A stretch of 34,512 nucleotides of DNA from CAZQYB01 sp964597535 (GTDB lineage: Bacteria; Planctomycetota; Phycisphaerae; Sedimentisphaerales; Anaerobacaceae): positions 1 through 34,512 of the forward strand of contig CAZQYB010000006.1 in the NCBI GenBank assembly GCA_964597535.1, written 5' to 3'. Below are positions 1-9,719 of this stretch, in pieces (the stretch's first letter is position 1; every line of letters begins with the position of its first letter). Under the pieces are notes generated by a model, which saw only the letters and a list, made by a program, of their open reading frames with translations, had not been told where the DNA came from and made no database searches. The translations under genes were made by a program, and so were the position numbers.

Positions 1-242
1 CCAGGAGTGGTCGCGAAGGTTCCAGGGGCATATGGAACGCGTTCGAACTGAAGCTTGTCTTTTGGGACAACAAATCGCGGTGACAGGCTGCTGCACAAGA
101 ATGAGTTATAAGGTGTATTGAATTTAATAGAAGGTGGTAGTTTCTATGCCCCTAGTAAAAAACTACGGGTTTACAACCAAAGGCTTCATACTGTGCCACT
201 TCTCCTGACGGGAAACAGTAGGGCATATAACAAAGCCCTTTC
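1..242. other. Left-edge region with no assignable gene
   Basis: Two short open stretches enter from the left edge on the plus strand. One ends at a TGA at 81-83 and the other at a TGA at 119-121, so either could be the tail of a gene lying outside the window. Neither tail has a recognisable motif. From about 122 to the integrase remnant at 243 I see only AT-rich non-coding sequence. Confidence 0.3.
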
Positions 243-390
243 TTAAATTACATATTTTCTACTATTCTCAATTACTCTATCCGTTTGCTTGGAAACATCC
301 TGAACATATCATTGTAGCCATTTTCAGATTAGCATGGCCAAGTAATCGCTGAACTGCAAATGAGTCCCTTTATCTGGCGACAATAGGACG
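243..390 (-). pseudogene. Decayed tyrosine-integrase C-terminal tail (copy A)
   Basis: Read on the minus strand, this segment encodes a degraded version of the end of a phage-type tyrosine recombinase. LLGHANLKMAT, which holds the box II histidine, is recognisable, and so is the tail VSKQTDRVIENSRKYVI before a TAA at 243-245. It is broken in two ways: an in-frame TAA at 370-372, and a one-base insertion just before the catalytic-tyrosine stretch that shifts the frame. By eye it is about 80% identical over roughly 147 bases to the intact-frame copy at 9720-9870. The upstream catalytic domain is absent. It is a relic of an integrated element, not a functional gene. Confidence 0.7.
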
Positions 391-755
391 TTTAATCCAG
401 TTGCAAACGGATGTTCAAAACGTTCATCATTTTTTGAGAATTTTTTAAGTCTTTTATATTACTAATCTTATGAATTTGTAATTTTTGTGGTTTTATGAGA
501 TATATGGCACTTTGGTTGTACTTTGGTTGTATGTGCGTCAAGAAAGCTGATGTGGACAAACTGAAAGATACAGTCCTATCGAAATTGAAGTTTTCATGAT
601 CGCCCAATACGTCTGTTCTCTCGAATGACTTCACATTTGTAGAAAGTGCTGTTTTGCTAACTTTCTTCTCCGTAGTGCCCAAAAAAGTCTACCTCACGCG
701 GAGCTTTAAGTTCAAGACGTCCTGCATGATGGGCAGGACATCTTGGTGATGAAGC
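391..755. other. AT-rich spacer without a supported gene
   Basis: A 96-codon reading frame exists on the minus strand (392-682), but its translation shows no recognisable domain and is rich in Lys, Asn and Ser, as expected of AT-rich non-coding DNA. Apart from the tandem 11-mer I see no RNA gene, promoter or terminator that I can support. Confidence 0.4.
509..530. repeat. Tandem 11-bp repeat, two copies
   Basis: The 11-mer ACTTTGGTTGT occurs twice in direct tandem (509-519 and 520-530). It lies in the AT-rich region between the integrase remnant and the small pseudogene. Two copies next to recombinase remains could be part of an attachment or recombinase arm site, or simple slippage. Confidence 0.5.
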
Positions 756-1112
756 ATGAAATTAACCGAGAAGGACAAGACGTTTTTGGAGAACCTGAAG
801 AAACTGATGGAATCGAAGGATTTGTGGGTGGATTTGAAGCCTGGTAGGCCCAGCTATATGGTGCTTAAAGGGATATATGGCGAGAAGATTCACAAGACCT
901 TTCGAATGACAAGGTAGGGTGTAAGATGGCGGTTTTACAGGTTGTTTAGCCGGGTGTATGTTGAAGCGTTTGAGACTATTCTGTTCATTGAAAAGGTGTT
1001 TGGGACCCAACTGAGGGAGTATGCGGTTAGGATTAGTAAAGAGAGCTATGGGCTGAGGACGGAGACTGTGGGCAATGGGTTTCAGACTGCGGCTGATGTT
1101 AACCGAAAATAG
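756..1112 (+). pseudogene. Small basic protein gene interrupted by in-frame TAG
   Basis: The plus-strand frame from ATG 756 runs 53 codons to a TAG at 915-917, then continues open in the same frame for 64 more codons to a TAG at 1110-1112. Both halves look like real protein of one composition: MKLTEKDKTFLENLKKLMES at the start, then after the stop GVRWRFYRLFSRVYVEAFET and a Lys/Arg-rich helical segment. A single C-to-T change (CAG to TAG) would explain the interruption, giving an intact product of about 118 residues. I do not recognise the family. The gene lies between integrase remains and the giant secreted-protein gene. Programmed readthrough or a TAG-decoding tRNA is possible but has no support here. 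Confidence 0.5.
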
Positions 1113-1242
1113 TACTGCACTTTTGTCATGGTGTTTTGCAGATATTTGACGCTTTCCAACTCCCTTTTCGTTTTTCGCGCAAGGGGGGCACCGCAAAAAG
1201 TAGGAAAGCCGCAGGAAAGAGCGAGAAAATCTCGGAATTTTC

Positions 1243-1272
1243 TTGATAGATAGCGTCGTTATAAGGTATAAT
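1243..1272 (+). promoter_or_regulatory. Sigma70-type promoter for the giant secreted-protein gene
   Basis: A TTGATA box at 1243-1248 is followed after 18 bases by a perfect TATAAT at 1267-1272. Transcription would start near 1280, leaving an untranslated leader of about 130 bases before the ATG at 1411. It is the best -35/-10 pair I found in the gap upstream of that gene. Confidence 0.6.
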
Positions 1273-1351
1273 AAAGGACGCTCTTGTACTGATGGATGAA
1301 GGTACGAGACACGGAGGTCAACCGGAGGAGCGGCAAGGCCAGTCTCTCTGT

Positions 1352-1395
1352 AAAATGGAAACTCTAAGGGGAAGCGGTGAATCACACTCCATTTT
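1352..1395 (+). promoter_or_regulatory. Leader hairpin just upstream of the giant gene
   Basis: AAAATGGA (1352-1359) is perfectly complementary to TCCATTTT (1388-1395), giving an 8-bp stem with a 28-base purine-rich loop that contains AGGGGAAG. The stem ends 15 bases before the start codon at 1411, and the bases just before that ATG show no good Shine-Dalgarno sequence. The leader may therefore control translation. I could not match it to a known riboswitch class. Confidence 0.35.
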
Positions 1396-1410
1396 CGCTT
1401 CTTAATAGAT

Positions 1411-4400
1411 ATGAGCAAACGTATGCGCATCATATTTTTAGTGTGGCTGTGCGTGTTAATGCCGGTTACGGTGGTACAGGCCCAGCCCTCGATGCCGCCA
1501 CGGGAACGTGGACTGGGCGCGGACGCTGTATTCGCCGTTGACTCTGGCTGGAGTGGCACAGTTACATCTATCAAGACTGGGTATATATTCGAGCCGAACA
1601 TCATTACGTATATTAATGTCACTGCAGATTACACGAATCAGAACTACACAGCCGCATTGGGGAACCCCACGTTATTTGAATGGACGAATGAGTCACCATA
1701 CGGTGCGCTGTGGATTGACCCGCTCAACTGGGATCCCAATATCAGGGCACCCGGTGAAGGGGACACTGCGGTTATCAACGCGCCGCCTTGGCGGGGCCCG
1801 GTAATCATTGTACCTCTGAATGTAGGGGACATAAATGGGCCTTTAGGTACCCAGGTTATGGATGTAGTAGGTGGGACGGTGGTGGTTCATGATAATTGGA
1901 ATTGGCGTCATGGTACCGGCACCGGCACCATTAACATAAGTGAGAGACCTACTATTACCATATTGGGCAGCGGGGATCAGGCCTGGAGGGCGCCAGATAA
2001 TGGAACGGGCATCATCAATATAAGTGGTGACCCTAATATTTACGTGGAAGGTGAATGGAGAGGAGCGGATGGGAATGGAACGTTCATAGTCAATATGAAT
2101 GGTGGTCGCGCTGAGTGCGAAACGTTGAAATGGGGCGACTATGGTGGCGGTGCACTCAACATGAGTGGGGGGACTATTATAGTCAGACAGGACATGAGCT
2201 TAGGAGGAGCTGGAAGCGACGAACTTATCACGATTAATATGACCGGAGGTTTGATTACGGTCGGAGAGAGGTTTTTGGCCCCCTCGAACGCCAACGGCAG
2301 AGCCAAAATAAACTTGCGGGGTGGAACCATCGATTGCAACGAGTTTGTCCACGGTACCGAAAGCGGAGGCTTTTCAGAACAATGGCATTTGGATATCAGA
2401 GAAGGGGAAATGATAATAGATGGTAATGTAGTAGCTGCCATCGATGCCAACGTAGCTGCCGGCCGTATTACTGCCTATGGAAGTACTGGCACCGTCCTGG
2501 TTGACTACAATATCAGCAATCCTGGTAAGACCACAGTAGGAGGCTTTATCAGCTATTTTGCTACTACACCAAGTCCGCAGGATGGTGCCGAGAACTTGTG
2601 CCAGGATGGTTTGGTGCTTGGTTGGAGGCCGGGAGATTATGTCGCCGATATGAATGGACACGATGTTTACGTTGGCACCGATTTCAATGATGTCAACGAT
2701 GCCAACAGCATCAACCACCCGAACGTTGATTACGAGAACGTCGATGTCAACAGCTATACTCCAGAACCTCTTGAATTGGGCCAGATTTACTATTGGCGTG
2801 TTGATGAGGTCAACGACAGCTGTGACGCGAGTCCGTGGAAAGGCAGCGTGTGGCAGTTCACAGTGGAAGATTTCTTTATCATCGTGGACGATTTTGAGCC
2901 CTACGATGAACTGTCTAACCTCATATCTGATGCGTGGCTCGATGGACTCTCGAATGGGACTAGTTCTGCAGTCTTTCTTGGTACACTTGGCTCAGGTGAC
3001 CCAGTCCACAATGGCAACCAGTCTCTGGTATTTGAATACCAAAACAGCATAGATGGGGGATCGGGCTACTATTCTGAGATAGAAGCAAATACAACCGATT
3101 TGCAAGCCGGCCATGATTGGACGGTCCAAGGTATAAGAACACTAACTGTCTGGTTCTATGGCGATGCCGACAATGATGCTAATGCCACTGAGCAGATGTA
3201 CGTAGCTCTGGAAGATACGAGCGGACCGACCAGTTATGCAGAGGTCCGATACGCAGACGGCAACGAGGATATGAACGACATTAAGAAGGAGGAGTGGCAG
3301 GAGTGGAATATCAGGCTGCAAGACTTTCCTGATGTTAATTTGTCCAGCGTGAAGAAGGTCTATATTGGCTTTGGTGACAGGGATAATCCGACAATCCCAG
3401 GCGGCGATGGTATTGTGCGCTTTGATGATATTAGATTGTTCAGGGTTGGGAGGGGAATCTGGGTTACTAGCCATGCTCCAAGCGGTTTTACAATTGGCCC
3501 GATTGGCTATGTCGATCTTACATTCAGCAGCGATGTCAATGAGTTAAGCTTTACCGTTGCTGATATTAATATGGCAGGTCCCTCTGGGCCCATAGAGGTC
3601 AATGCCTCCCAAAATCGAGGTGGTAACGTATGGAGGATCAGTTTCCCCCAGCAGTCAACACTGGGCGAGTACCATCTCTATGTTGGCCCTCATATTGAAG
3701 ACCCGAACGGTAATGAGATGGACCAGGATGCAGATAGGACTCCGGCTGAATATCCGGAAGATATCTACGATGCGGCCTTTATCCTTTCGGACAGTACCCC
3801 GCCTGCTGTAATCTCAATCACGCAGCAAACACCGCCTCAACAGCTAACAAATGCATCGCAGGTAATGTTTGCGGTTGCATTTAGCGAAAGCGTTACAGGG
3901 GTGCATGCGAGCAATTTCTCAATCGATGCCACCGGCGACCAAACAATGGCAACCATCCAGAGGGTCAATGGTTCAGACGCGAACTGGACGGTAACGGTTG
4001 ATACCGTAGTTGGTAACGGTTCACTGAGTATTGATCTGGATCAGAACCTCTCAAACATTATCGATTTGACGCAACTGCCGATAACGGAGGCTTTCACCAC
4101 TGGCGAAAACTACAATATCGATCGGACAGCGCCGGCCGTTACACTTGGATCGGCAGCACCAGACCCTACGAATACTCCGGTGATTCCAGTGACTGCAACA
4201 CTTAGCGAACCATCAACGAGCTTCGCGAGCGAAGATATAACGCCGACGAATGCCACAGTGAGCGATTTTTCCGGCTCTGGAACAAGCTATAGTTTCAACC
4301 TTATTCCTGCCGGTCAGGGATTGGTCTCTGCAGCGGTTCAGTCAGACGTTTTCACCGATGCTGCTGGTAATGGCAATGTGGCATCTTCGCCGTTGAGCCG

Positions 4401-7400
4401 CACGTATGACAGCGTATCTCCAACTGTGACGCTGGATTCGCCAGCACCGGACCCGACAAATATTTCGCCACTTCTGGTGACCGTAACACTTAGTGAACCA
4501 TCTACAAATTTCACCGAGGAAGATATAGCACTGACAAATGCCACGATGGGTGATTTTTCCGGCTCTGGAACAAGCTATAGTTTCAGTCTTGTTCCTGCTG
4601 GTCAAGGATTGGTCTCGGCGACTGTTCAGTCAGACGTTTTCACCGATACTGCTGGTAATGGCAATGTGGCATCTTCGCCGTTGAGCCGCACGTATGACAG
4701 CATATCTCCAACTGTGACGCTGGATTCGGCTACACCAGACCCAACGAATACTTCACCGATTCCAGTGACCGTAACACTTAGCGAACCATCAACGAGCTTC
4801 GCAAGCGAAGATATAACACTTACAAATGCCACCGTGAGTGATTTTTCTGGCTCTGGAACGAGCTACAGTTTCAATCTTGTTCCTGCTGGTCAAGGATTGG
4901 TCTCGGCGACTGTCCCAGCCGATGCTTTCATAGATGCTGCCGGTAATGGGAATGTGGCATCTTCGCCGTTGAGCCGGACATATGACACTGTATCTCCGAC
5001 TGTAAGTTCGGTAGCAGTTCAGACCGGACTGACCGTTGATGTTACATTCAGTGAGGCAATGGGAACCGGCGTAACAGATCCTTGCAACTACAGCCTTTCC
5101 GACAGCGGGCAAGGAAGCCTTTCTGGTAATCCGGATGTAGTCTGGCTACAGGGTGGCACCACATACCACTTGACCTGGAGCTCGGGCGATATGTTTGAAG
5201 GTGGAGATATTACCATAATCGTGGACAATGTCTACGACCTTGCGGGAAACCTGATTGGGACTCCCAAGAGTGGCACGCACGTAGGCGGCGGCATCGTCAC
5301 ACCACCTACAGTAATTGACCTTGACCCGTGTTCTGGGTCTATCATAAAAAGACCTAACGTCTATGTCGATGTGGCCTTTTCGGAGATAGTAGTTGGTATT
5401 GACGCTAGCGATATGGTCCTAAGCGGCGACGCCGCGGTCATCGCCGGCGTGGGCACACCCAAGGACCAGGGTGGCAACACGTGGCGATTTCCTATCACAC
5501 GTCTGGTCGAAGGCACATTGGACGTGAGCCTCGCACTTGATCCCGGGGACATTGAGGATCTTGCAGGCAACGACCTTGCTAACGTCATGTGGAGCTATGA
5601 AGTTGTTTTTGCGCAGAAAAAGATCTACTGGACCAACACTGGTTGCGGCAAGATCCAACGCGCGAATCCAGAAATCCCATCGGGTGAAACAGCAGCCACC
5701 CGAACGGACATCGAAGACCTTATAACCGGTTTGACCAGCCCCTACGGGATAGCCATCGATGCTCGTCGTGGCAAGATGTACTGGACTGACCCTGAAGCTT
5801 GCAAGGTCCAATGTGCGAATCTGGAAATTCCTCCAGGTGAAACACCTGTCACCCGAACGGACATCGAAAATCTCGTTACGGGCTTAGACAGCCCCACTGG
5901 GATAGCCATTGATGTTTTCCGCCGCAAGATTTATTGGACTGAACCTAATCTCGGCAAGATACAGCGCGCAAATCCGGATGGGTCCGGAGTTGAGAACCTC
6001 ATAACCGACTTGAACAGCCCCTCAGGGATAGGTATAGATGTTTCCCGTGGCAAGGTATACTGGACGTCCATTTCTGATGGAAAGATCCAAGGGGCAAATC
6101 TGGACGGGTCCGGGGTAGAAGACTGCATTACCGGCTTAACAAACCCCACTGGCATAGCTTTCGATGGCGACCCTAATTGGGGAATGTACTGGACAGACTA
6201 CGGTGCAAAGAAGATCCAACGCGGGGATTATCCTGATTTGGTGATAACCGAGGACTGTCTTACTGGCTTGAGCGGCCCTTGGGATATAGCCGCTGGCGGC
6301 ATAGACGCTGGTGTTTTTCGCGACAAGATATACTGGACAGATGTTGGATCTAATCAAATCCAGTATGCTATTAAAAGCGGATATGGGGGAGCGGAAGACT
6401 TTATCACAACTGGGTTATTGGTTCCCCGTGGGATAGTTTTTTATCGTGAGCTGCTGACTATCTTCGTCGATGATGATGCCGACGGTGCCAACGACGGCTC
6501 AAGCTGGGCCGATGCCTTTACTGGTCTGCAGGACGCCCTGGCCATGGCCAAATACGGGGATGAGATTTGGGTAGCTGATGGAATCTACAAGCCCGATTGC
6601 AGCTCGGTTGACCCAAACAGCAGCGGTAATCGGCAGACTACGTTCCAACTCATTAATGGCGTAGCTATTTACGGCGGTTACGCTGGTTTCGGTGCACCAG
6701 ACCCTAACGAACGCAATGCTGCTCTTTACGAGACTATACTCAGCGGCGACCTAAACGGAGACGACGGTCCCGACTTTGCCAACAACGGCGACAATAGCTA
6801 CCACGTGGTGGCTGGCAGCGGCACGGACGCCATGGCAACACTGGATGGCTTCACCGTAACCGGTGGCAATGCGAATGGTCCCGGTGCATTTGACACGGGG
6901 GCCGGCCTGTACATTGCCACCGGCAGTCCCACCATCCGGAATTGTTTGCTAACCGGTAATAGCTGCAGCAATCGAGCCGGTGGAATTTATAGCGACCTCA
7001 GCAATCCAACAATCGACAACCTCACAATCCGGAACAATATTGCTGGCCCTAATGAGCCTAACGCTGGGCTGATTTCTTCCAATAACATCGACCTGCAAGG
7101 CGACCTGACCCTCGGAGCCGGCAGGTTGGATATCTATTCCAGCTTGTTTGATGGCCCCGGTCAAATCGAGCTTGATGAGGGGACGTTGCTTAAGGTGACC
7201 GGTGAACTAGGTGCCAGTCCAACGGTCGTCCGCACTGATGTTAATGGTCCGGGAGACATCGAAGTTGATGCCGGCCAGCAGTTGATAATCGAGGGTGATG
7301 CCATAGTGAATCTTAGCGGCAGCAGCGAATGCAACCCTGACGCAAATACAGGTGGATTCATTACGGTTGACGGCTCACTGGTCATTAGAGGAAATGCATC

Positions 7401-9411
7401 GTTGGTAAACACCAATGTTGACGCAAAGTTACTGGAGTTTGAGGGAGATAGTAATATCCACCACAATAATATCCTCCTGGTCGAGAGCAGTCCCGGCTTT
7501 GGAGGGGAGTTCTTTGTCAGCGAAAATGCCGGTATTTACTGCAACACAATTATATCAGAAGGTGACCGCTACTTGGACTTGGATCCCGACCCACGCAATC
7601 GGAACCCGAATATTAGCAACAACCGGACCACGGTAATTATCAAAGAGGGCACTCAGGGCAGTCAGGGAACCCTCTTGGAATTGCGGGCCGCAGATTACGA
7701 CTGGGGCGGACCGAATAATCCTGACTGCAGTCCGGGAGCATACCAAGTGCCCCCAGATAGTCCAGGCTTCACTGAAGATCCTTCGGAAAACTGGGTGCTG
7801 GAGTCACTAATATTAGAAGCAAATGCCAAGCTAATTTTGACCAACAGGCAGGGCTTTGAGTTTCAAGACTTCACTGACCCCAACATAGGCGATTGGGAAA
7901 CTGTCTATGTCAAGGAACTGGTCATGGGTCCTAATTCAGTTCTCAATACGGGGCTTCAAACACTTCACTATCAGAGTCTGGTGGACCTAAATGGAGTCGA
8001 ACTTGTCAGAGACCCCCACAATCCGTTTGCTCCCTTTGCCAATGGCAGCAGGTTCCAAGATATCCCTCTGTCGAGCTTTTCGCTGGGAATCATCGCTATG
8101 GATGATAACACACCGTCACCACATAACGAATTTGATATCCGCGTTCGCAAAAGGTTACGCGAACCAGGTGATTTCCAGCCTGAACCCCCTTATCCGCCAA
8201 GGGAAGGCTCTATCGAACGAATAGAGGATGCCCCTGAAATCCCTGAAGGTGCCGGAGGTGTGATGGACATGCGGACACAGGCTCCCGATATGTGGTCTGC
8301 CAATTCTGTGGCGGCCAAGGGAGCGTTTGCTCGTGCTGGTGATGAAGATATCATTATTGAATTTGAATACATGTTCATTGAGGACCCATGCAACGAGGCT
8401 GAATTGATAGTTTACCTCAGTGATGACCCCGAAGTGAGCCAGAACTTAGTCGAGGTGGCACGAATAAGATCTCCTAATGAGCCGCATCAGCCCGGCTGGA
8501 TTGACAGCGGACAGTTCGCAGTCTTTTCAGATACTTTTGCGCGAGGCGGCCTTAACTTTAACCGAGGAACTTACATCGAACTGGAACTACGGGGTGCAAA
8601 CACACGCTGCTGGATCGATAATTGGGATCCGGTCGTCCGCCTAGCTAATTTTGTAGTTGTGGACGATATGGAGTCATATACGCCGGGCCTGGCCCGCCCG
8701 AATGGGATATTCAAGGAGTGGATAGATGGGGTCACGAACGGGACAGGTTCCTTAATTGACCTCGGTATTGCTCCCGCTACCCCAGTCTACGGTGGCGAGC
8801 AGTCCATGGTGTATACCTATGAGAACACTTGGCCCTGTTATTCTGAGATACAACGTGTATATACTGACCCTTGTGATTGGACCGCCGTCGGCGTAAAGGC
8901 CTTGACTCTGCACTTCTATGGCAGCCCTTTCAATAATGCCACCGCCACTGACCGAATGTATGTGGCTCTGGAAGATAGTTCAAGCAATATCGCAGTGGTA
9001 CCATACGACGGCGACGCAAATGACGTGAAGATTGCAGAGTGGCAGGAGTGGAACCTTGACCTGCAGGACTTCAATGATGGCGGTGTGGACTTGAGGAATA
9101 TCAAGAAGGTCTATATCGGTTTTGGTGACAGGGATAATCAGGTGGTGACCGGTGGTTTAGGCGTCGTATACTTCGACGATATCTATCTGTATAAACCGAC
9201 ATGCAGACCTTCGCTTCGTTCAGAGGATTTTGCTGTAGTGGATTTAAGTGGCGATTGCATTGTTGGTCTTGCGGATCTTCAGATAATAGCCTTTCAGTGG
9301 CTTAGTATTGGAAGAGCTGCGGCAGACCTGAACGACGATAAGAGCGTTGACTTTACAGATTATGCTATACTTGCAGATAGATGGCTTGAGACGGAGGGGA
9401 TGTGGCCGTAA
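1411..9411 (+). CDS. Giant secreted multidomain protein with C-terminal dockerin-like module
   Basis: A 2666-residue exported protein. A Sec signal peptide (residues 1-24, ending VVQA) precedes: Gly/Asn-rich beta-strand repeats like those of autotransporter or beta-helix proteins (about 60-385); an Fn3-like module (about 385-485, with YYWRVDEVND); a carbohydrate-binding-like sandwich (about 489-690); several bacterial Ig-like modules, including three near-identical 96-residue copies (about 905-1192); a six-bladed YWTD propeller (about 1402-1680, six Y-W-T motifs); a right-handed beta-helix segment (about 1685-1890); and a second copy of the sandwich module (about 2413-2600, sharing KKVYIGFGDRDN with the first). 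The end (about 2607-2664) has two Ca-binding-like loops, DLSGDCIVGLADL and DLNDDKSVDFTDY, typical of type I dockerins. I see no catalytic site. It is probably a surface or extracellular adhesion or scaffold protein, and the role is inferred. A promoter lies at 1243-1272. Confidence 0.85.
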   Translation: MSKRMRIIFLVWLCVLMPVTVVQAQPSMPPRERGLGADAVFAVDSGWSGTVTSIKTGYIFEPNIITYINVTADYTNQNYTAALGNPTLFEWTNESPYGALWIDPLNWDPNIRAPGEGDTAVINAPPWRGPVIIVPLNVGDINGPLGTQVMDVVGGTVVVHDNWNWRHGTGTGTINISERPTITILGSGDQAWRAPDNGTGIINISGDPNIYVEGEWRGADGNGTFIVNMNGGRAECETLKWGDYGGGALNMSGGTIIVRQDMSLGGAGSDELITINMTGGLITVGERFLAPSNANGRAKINLRGGTIDCNEFVHGTESGGFSEQWHLDIREGEMIIDGNVVAAIDANVAAGRITAYGSTGTVLVDYNISNPGKTTVGGFISYFATTPSPQDGAENLCQDGLVLGWRPGDYVADMNGHDVYVGTDFNDVNDANSINHPNVDYENVDVNSYTPEPLELGQIYYWRVDEVNDSCDASPWKGSVWQFTVEDFFIIVDDFEPYDELSNLISDAWLDGLSNGTSSAVFLGTLGSGDPVHNGNQSLVFEYQNSIDGGSGYYSEIEANTTDLQAGHDWTVQGIRTLTVWFYGDADNDANATEQMYVALEDTSGPTSYAEVRYADGNEDMNDIKKEEWQEWNIRLQDFPDVNLSSVKKVYIGFGDRDNPTIPGGDGIVRFDDIRLFRVGRGIWVTSHAPSGFTIGPIGYVDLTFSSDVNELSFTVADINMAGPSGPIEVNASQNRGGNVWRISFPQQSTLGEYHLYVGPHIEDPNGNEMDQDADRTPAEYPEDIYDAAFILSDSTPPAVISITQQTPPQQLTNASQVMFAVAFSESVTGVHASNFSIDATGDQTMATIQRVNGSDANWTVTVDTVVGNGSLSIDLDQNLSNIIDLTQLPITEAFTTGENYNIDRTAPAVTLGSAAPDPTNTPVIPVTATLSEPSTSFASEDITPTNATVSDFSGSGTSYSFNLIPAGQGLVSAAVQSDVFTDAAGNGNVASSPLSRTYDSVSPTVTLDSPAPDPTNISPLLVTVTLSEPSTNFTEEDIALTNATMGDFSGSGTSYSFSLVPAGQGLVSATVQSDVFTDTAGNGNVASSPLSRTYDSISPTVTLDSATPDPTNTSPIPVTVTLSEPSTSFASEDITLTNATVSDFSGSGTSYSFNLVPAGQGLVSATVPADAFIDAAGNGNVASSPLSRTYDTVSPTVSSVAVQTGLTVDVTFSEAMGTGVTDPCNYSLSDSGQGSLSGNPDVVWLQGGTTYHLTWSSGDMFEGGDITIIVDNVYDLAGNLIGTPKSGTHVGGGIVTPPTVIDLDPCSGSIIKRPNVYVDVAFSEIVVGIDASDMVLSGDAAVIAGVGTPKDQGGNTWRFPITRLVEGTLDVSLALDPGDIEDLAGNDLANVMWSYEVVFAQKKIYWTNTGCGKIQRANPEIPSGETAATRTDIEDLITGLTSPYGIAIDARRGKMYWTDPEACKVQCANLEIPPGETPVTRTDIENLVTGLDSPTGIAIDVFRRKIYWTEPNLGKIQRANPDGSGVENLITDLNSPSGIGIDVSRGKVYWTSISDGKIQGANLDGSGVEDCITGLTNPTGIAFDGDPNWGMYWTDYGAKKIQRGDYPDLVITEDCLTGLSGPWDIAAGGIDAGVFRDKIYWTDVGSNQIQYAIKSGYGGAEDFITTGLLVPRGIVFYRELLTIFVDDDADGANDGSSWADAFTGLQDALAMAKYGDEIWVADGIYKPDCSSVDPNSSGNRQTTFQLINGVAIYGGYAGFGAPDPNERNAALYETILSGDLNGDDGPDFANNGDNSYHVVAGSGTDAMATLDGFTVTGGNANGPGAFDTGAGLYIATGSPTIRNCLLTGNSCSNRAGGIYSDLSNPTIDNLTIRNNIAGPNEPNAGLISSNNIDLQGDLTLGAGRLDIYSSLFDGPGQIELDEGTLLKVTGELGASPTVVRTDVNGPGDIEVDAGQQLIIEGDAIVNLSGSSECNPDANTGGFITVDGSLVIRGNASLVNTNVDAKLLEFEGDSNIHHNNILLVESSPGFGGEFFVSENAGIYCNTIISEGDRYLDLDPDPRNRNPNISNNRTTVIIKEGTQGSQGTLLELRAADYDWGGPNNPDCSPGAYQVPPDSPGFTEDPSENWVLESLILEANAKLILTNRQGFEFQDFTDPNIGDWETVYVKELVMGPNSVLNTGLQTLHYQSLVDLNGVELVRDPHNPFAPFANGSRFQDIPLSSFSLGIIAMDDNTPSPHNEFDIRVRKRLREPGDFQPEPPYPPREGSIERIEDAPEIPEGAGGVMDMRTQAPDMWSANSVAAKGAFARAGDEDIIIEFEYMFIEDPCNEAELIVYLSDDPEVSQNLVEVARIRSPNEPHQPGWIDSGQFAVFSDTFARGGLNFNRGTYIELELRGANTRCWIDNWDPVVRLANFVVVDDMESYTPGLARPNGIFKEWIDGVTNGTGSLIDLGIAPATPVYGGEQSMVYTYENTWPCYSEIQRVYTDPCDWTAVGVKALTLHFYGSPFNNATATDRMYVALEDSSSNIAVVPYDGDANDVKIAEWQEWNLDLQDFNDGGVDLRNIKKVYIGFGDRDNQVVTGGLGVVYFDDIYLYKPTCRPSLRSEDFAVVDLSGDCIVGLADLQIIAFQWLSIGRAAADLNDDKSVDFTDYAILADRWLETEGMWP
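4123..4986 (+). repeat. Three tandem 288-bp repeats encoding Ig-like modules
   Basis: Three units of exactly 288 bp (4123-4410, 4411-4698, 4699-4986) lie in frame inside the giant gene, each encoding 96 residues. The period is fixed by CAACTGTGAC at 4421 and again at 4709. Each unit carries a VTLSEPST-like strand, DFSGSGTSYSF, and ends SPLSRTYD. Units 2 and 3 are more alike in nucleotide sequence than either is to unit 1, which suggests recent duplication or gene conversion. Copy number could vary between strains. Confidence 0.85.
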
Positions 9412-9719
9412 CAGGTGTTGTACAGGAGGTCCTCATTACACTTTTGTGATTGTGCGTTTTGGTGTTTGACCATTTCTATTGTGTTGGCGATTTCGCTTGC
9501 CTGTACCTATATGAGCATAACCGTGTCAAGCACTTCCAAGAGCCCAGATAGTTTATGCAAGAATTCTTTTCAAAGACGCTTGCAATTTTTGGAGGCAAAC
9601 TTTGATCAATCTGTTCTATTGCCTGCCCCGAAAACCGCTTATTCAGAGCAAGACAGAAGCAAACCAACCGGCAGTTCAGGTATCTTCGATAAAACTTTGT
9701 AATAAATTCAAATCTTTCC
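9412..9719. other. Spacer after the giant gene, nothing recognised
   Basis: About 300 bp between the stop of the giant gene and the second integrase remnant. Reading frames of up to about 95 codons are open on both strands, but none has a recognisable domain and they overlap one another. I see no clear stem plus T-tract terminator for the giant gene. Confidence 0.4.

Noticed and set aside
762..1622. A 286-codon open frame on the minus strand
   Set aside because: It runs antisense through the small pseudogene, the promoter and the start of the giant gene. Its translation has no domain pattern, and the plus-strand evidence is far stronger.
4123..4986. Tandem repeats as a possible CRISPR array
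   Set aside because: The units are 288 bp, contiguous without spacers, and coding in one frame. They are protein-domain repeats.
9415..9702. A 95-codon frame after the giant gene
   Set aside because: No domain, no ribosome site that stands out, and an overlapping frame on the other strand. Both look like chance.
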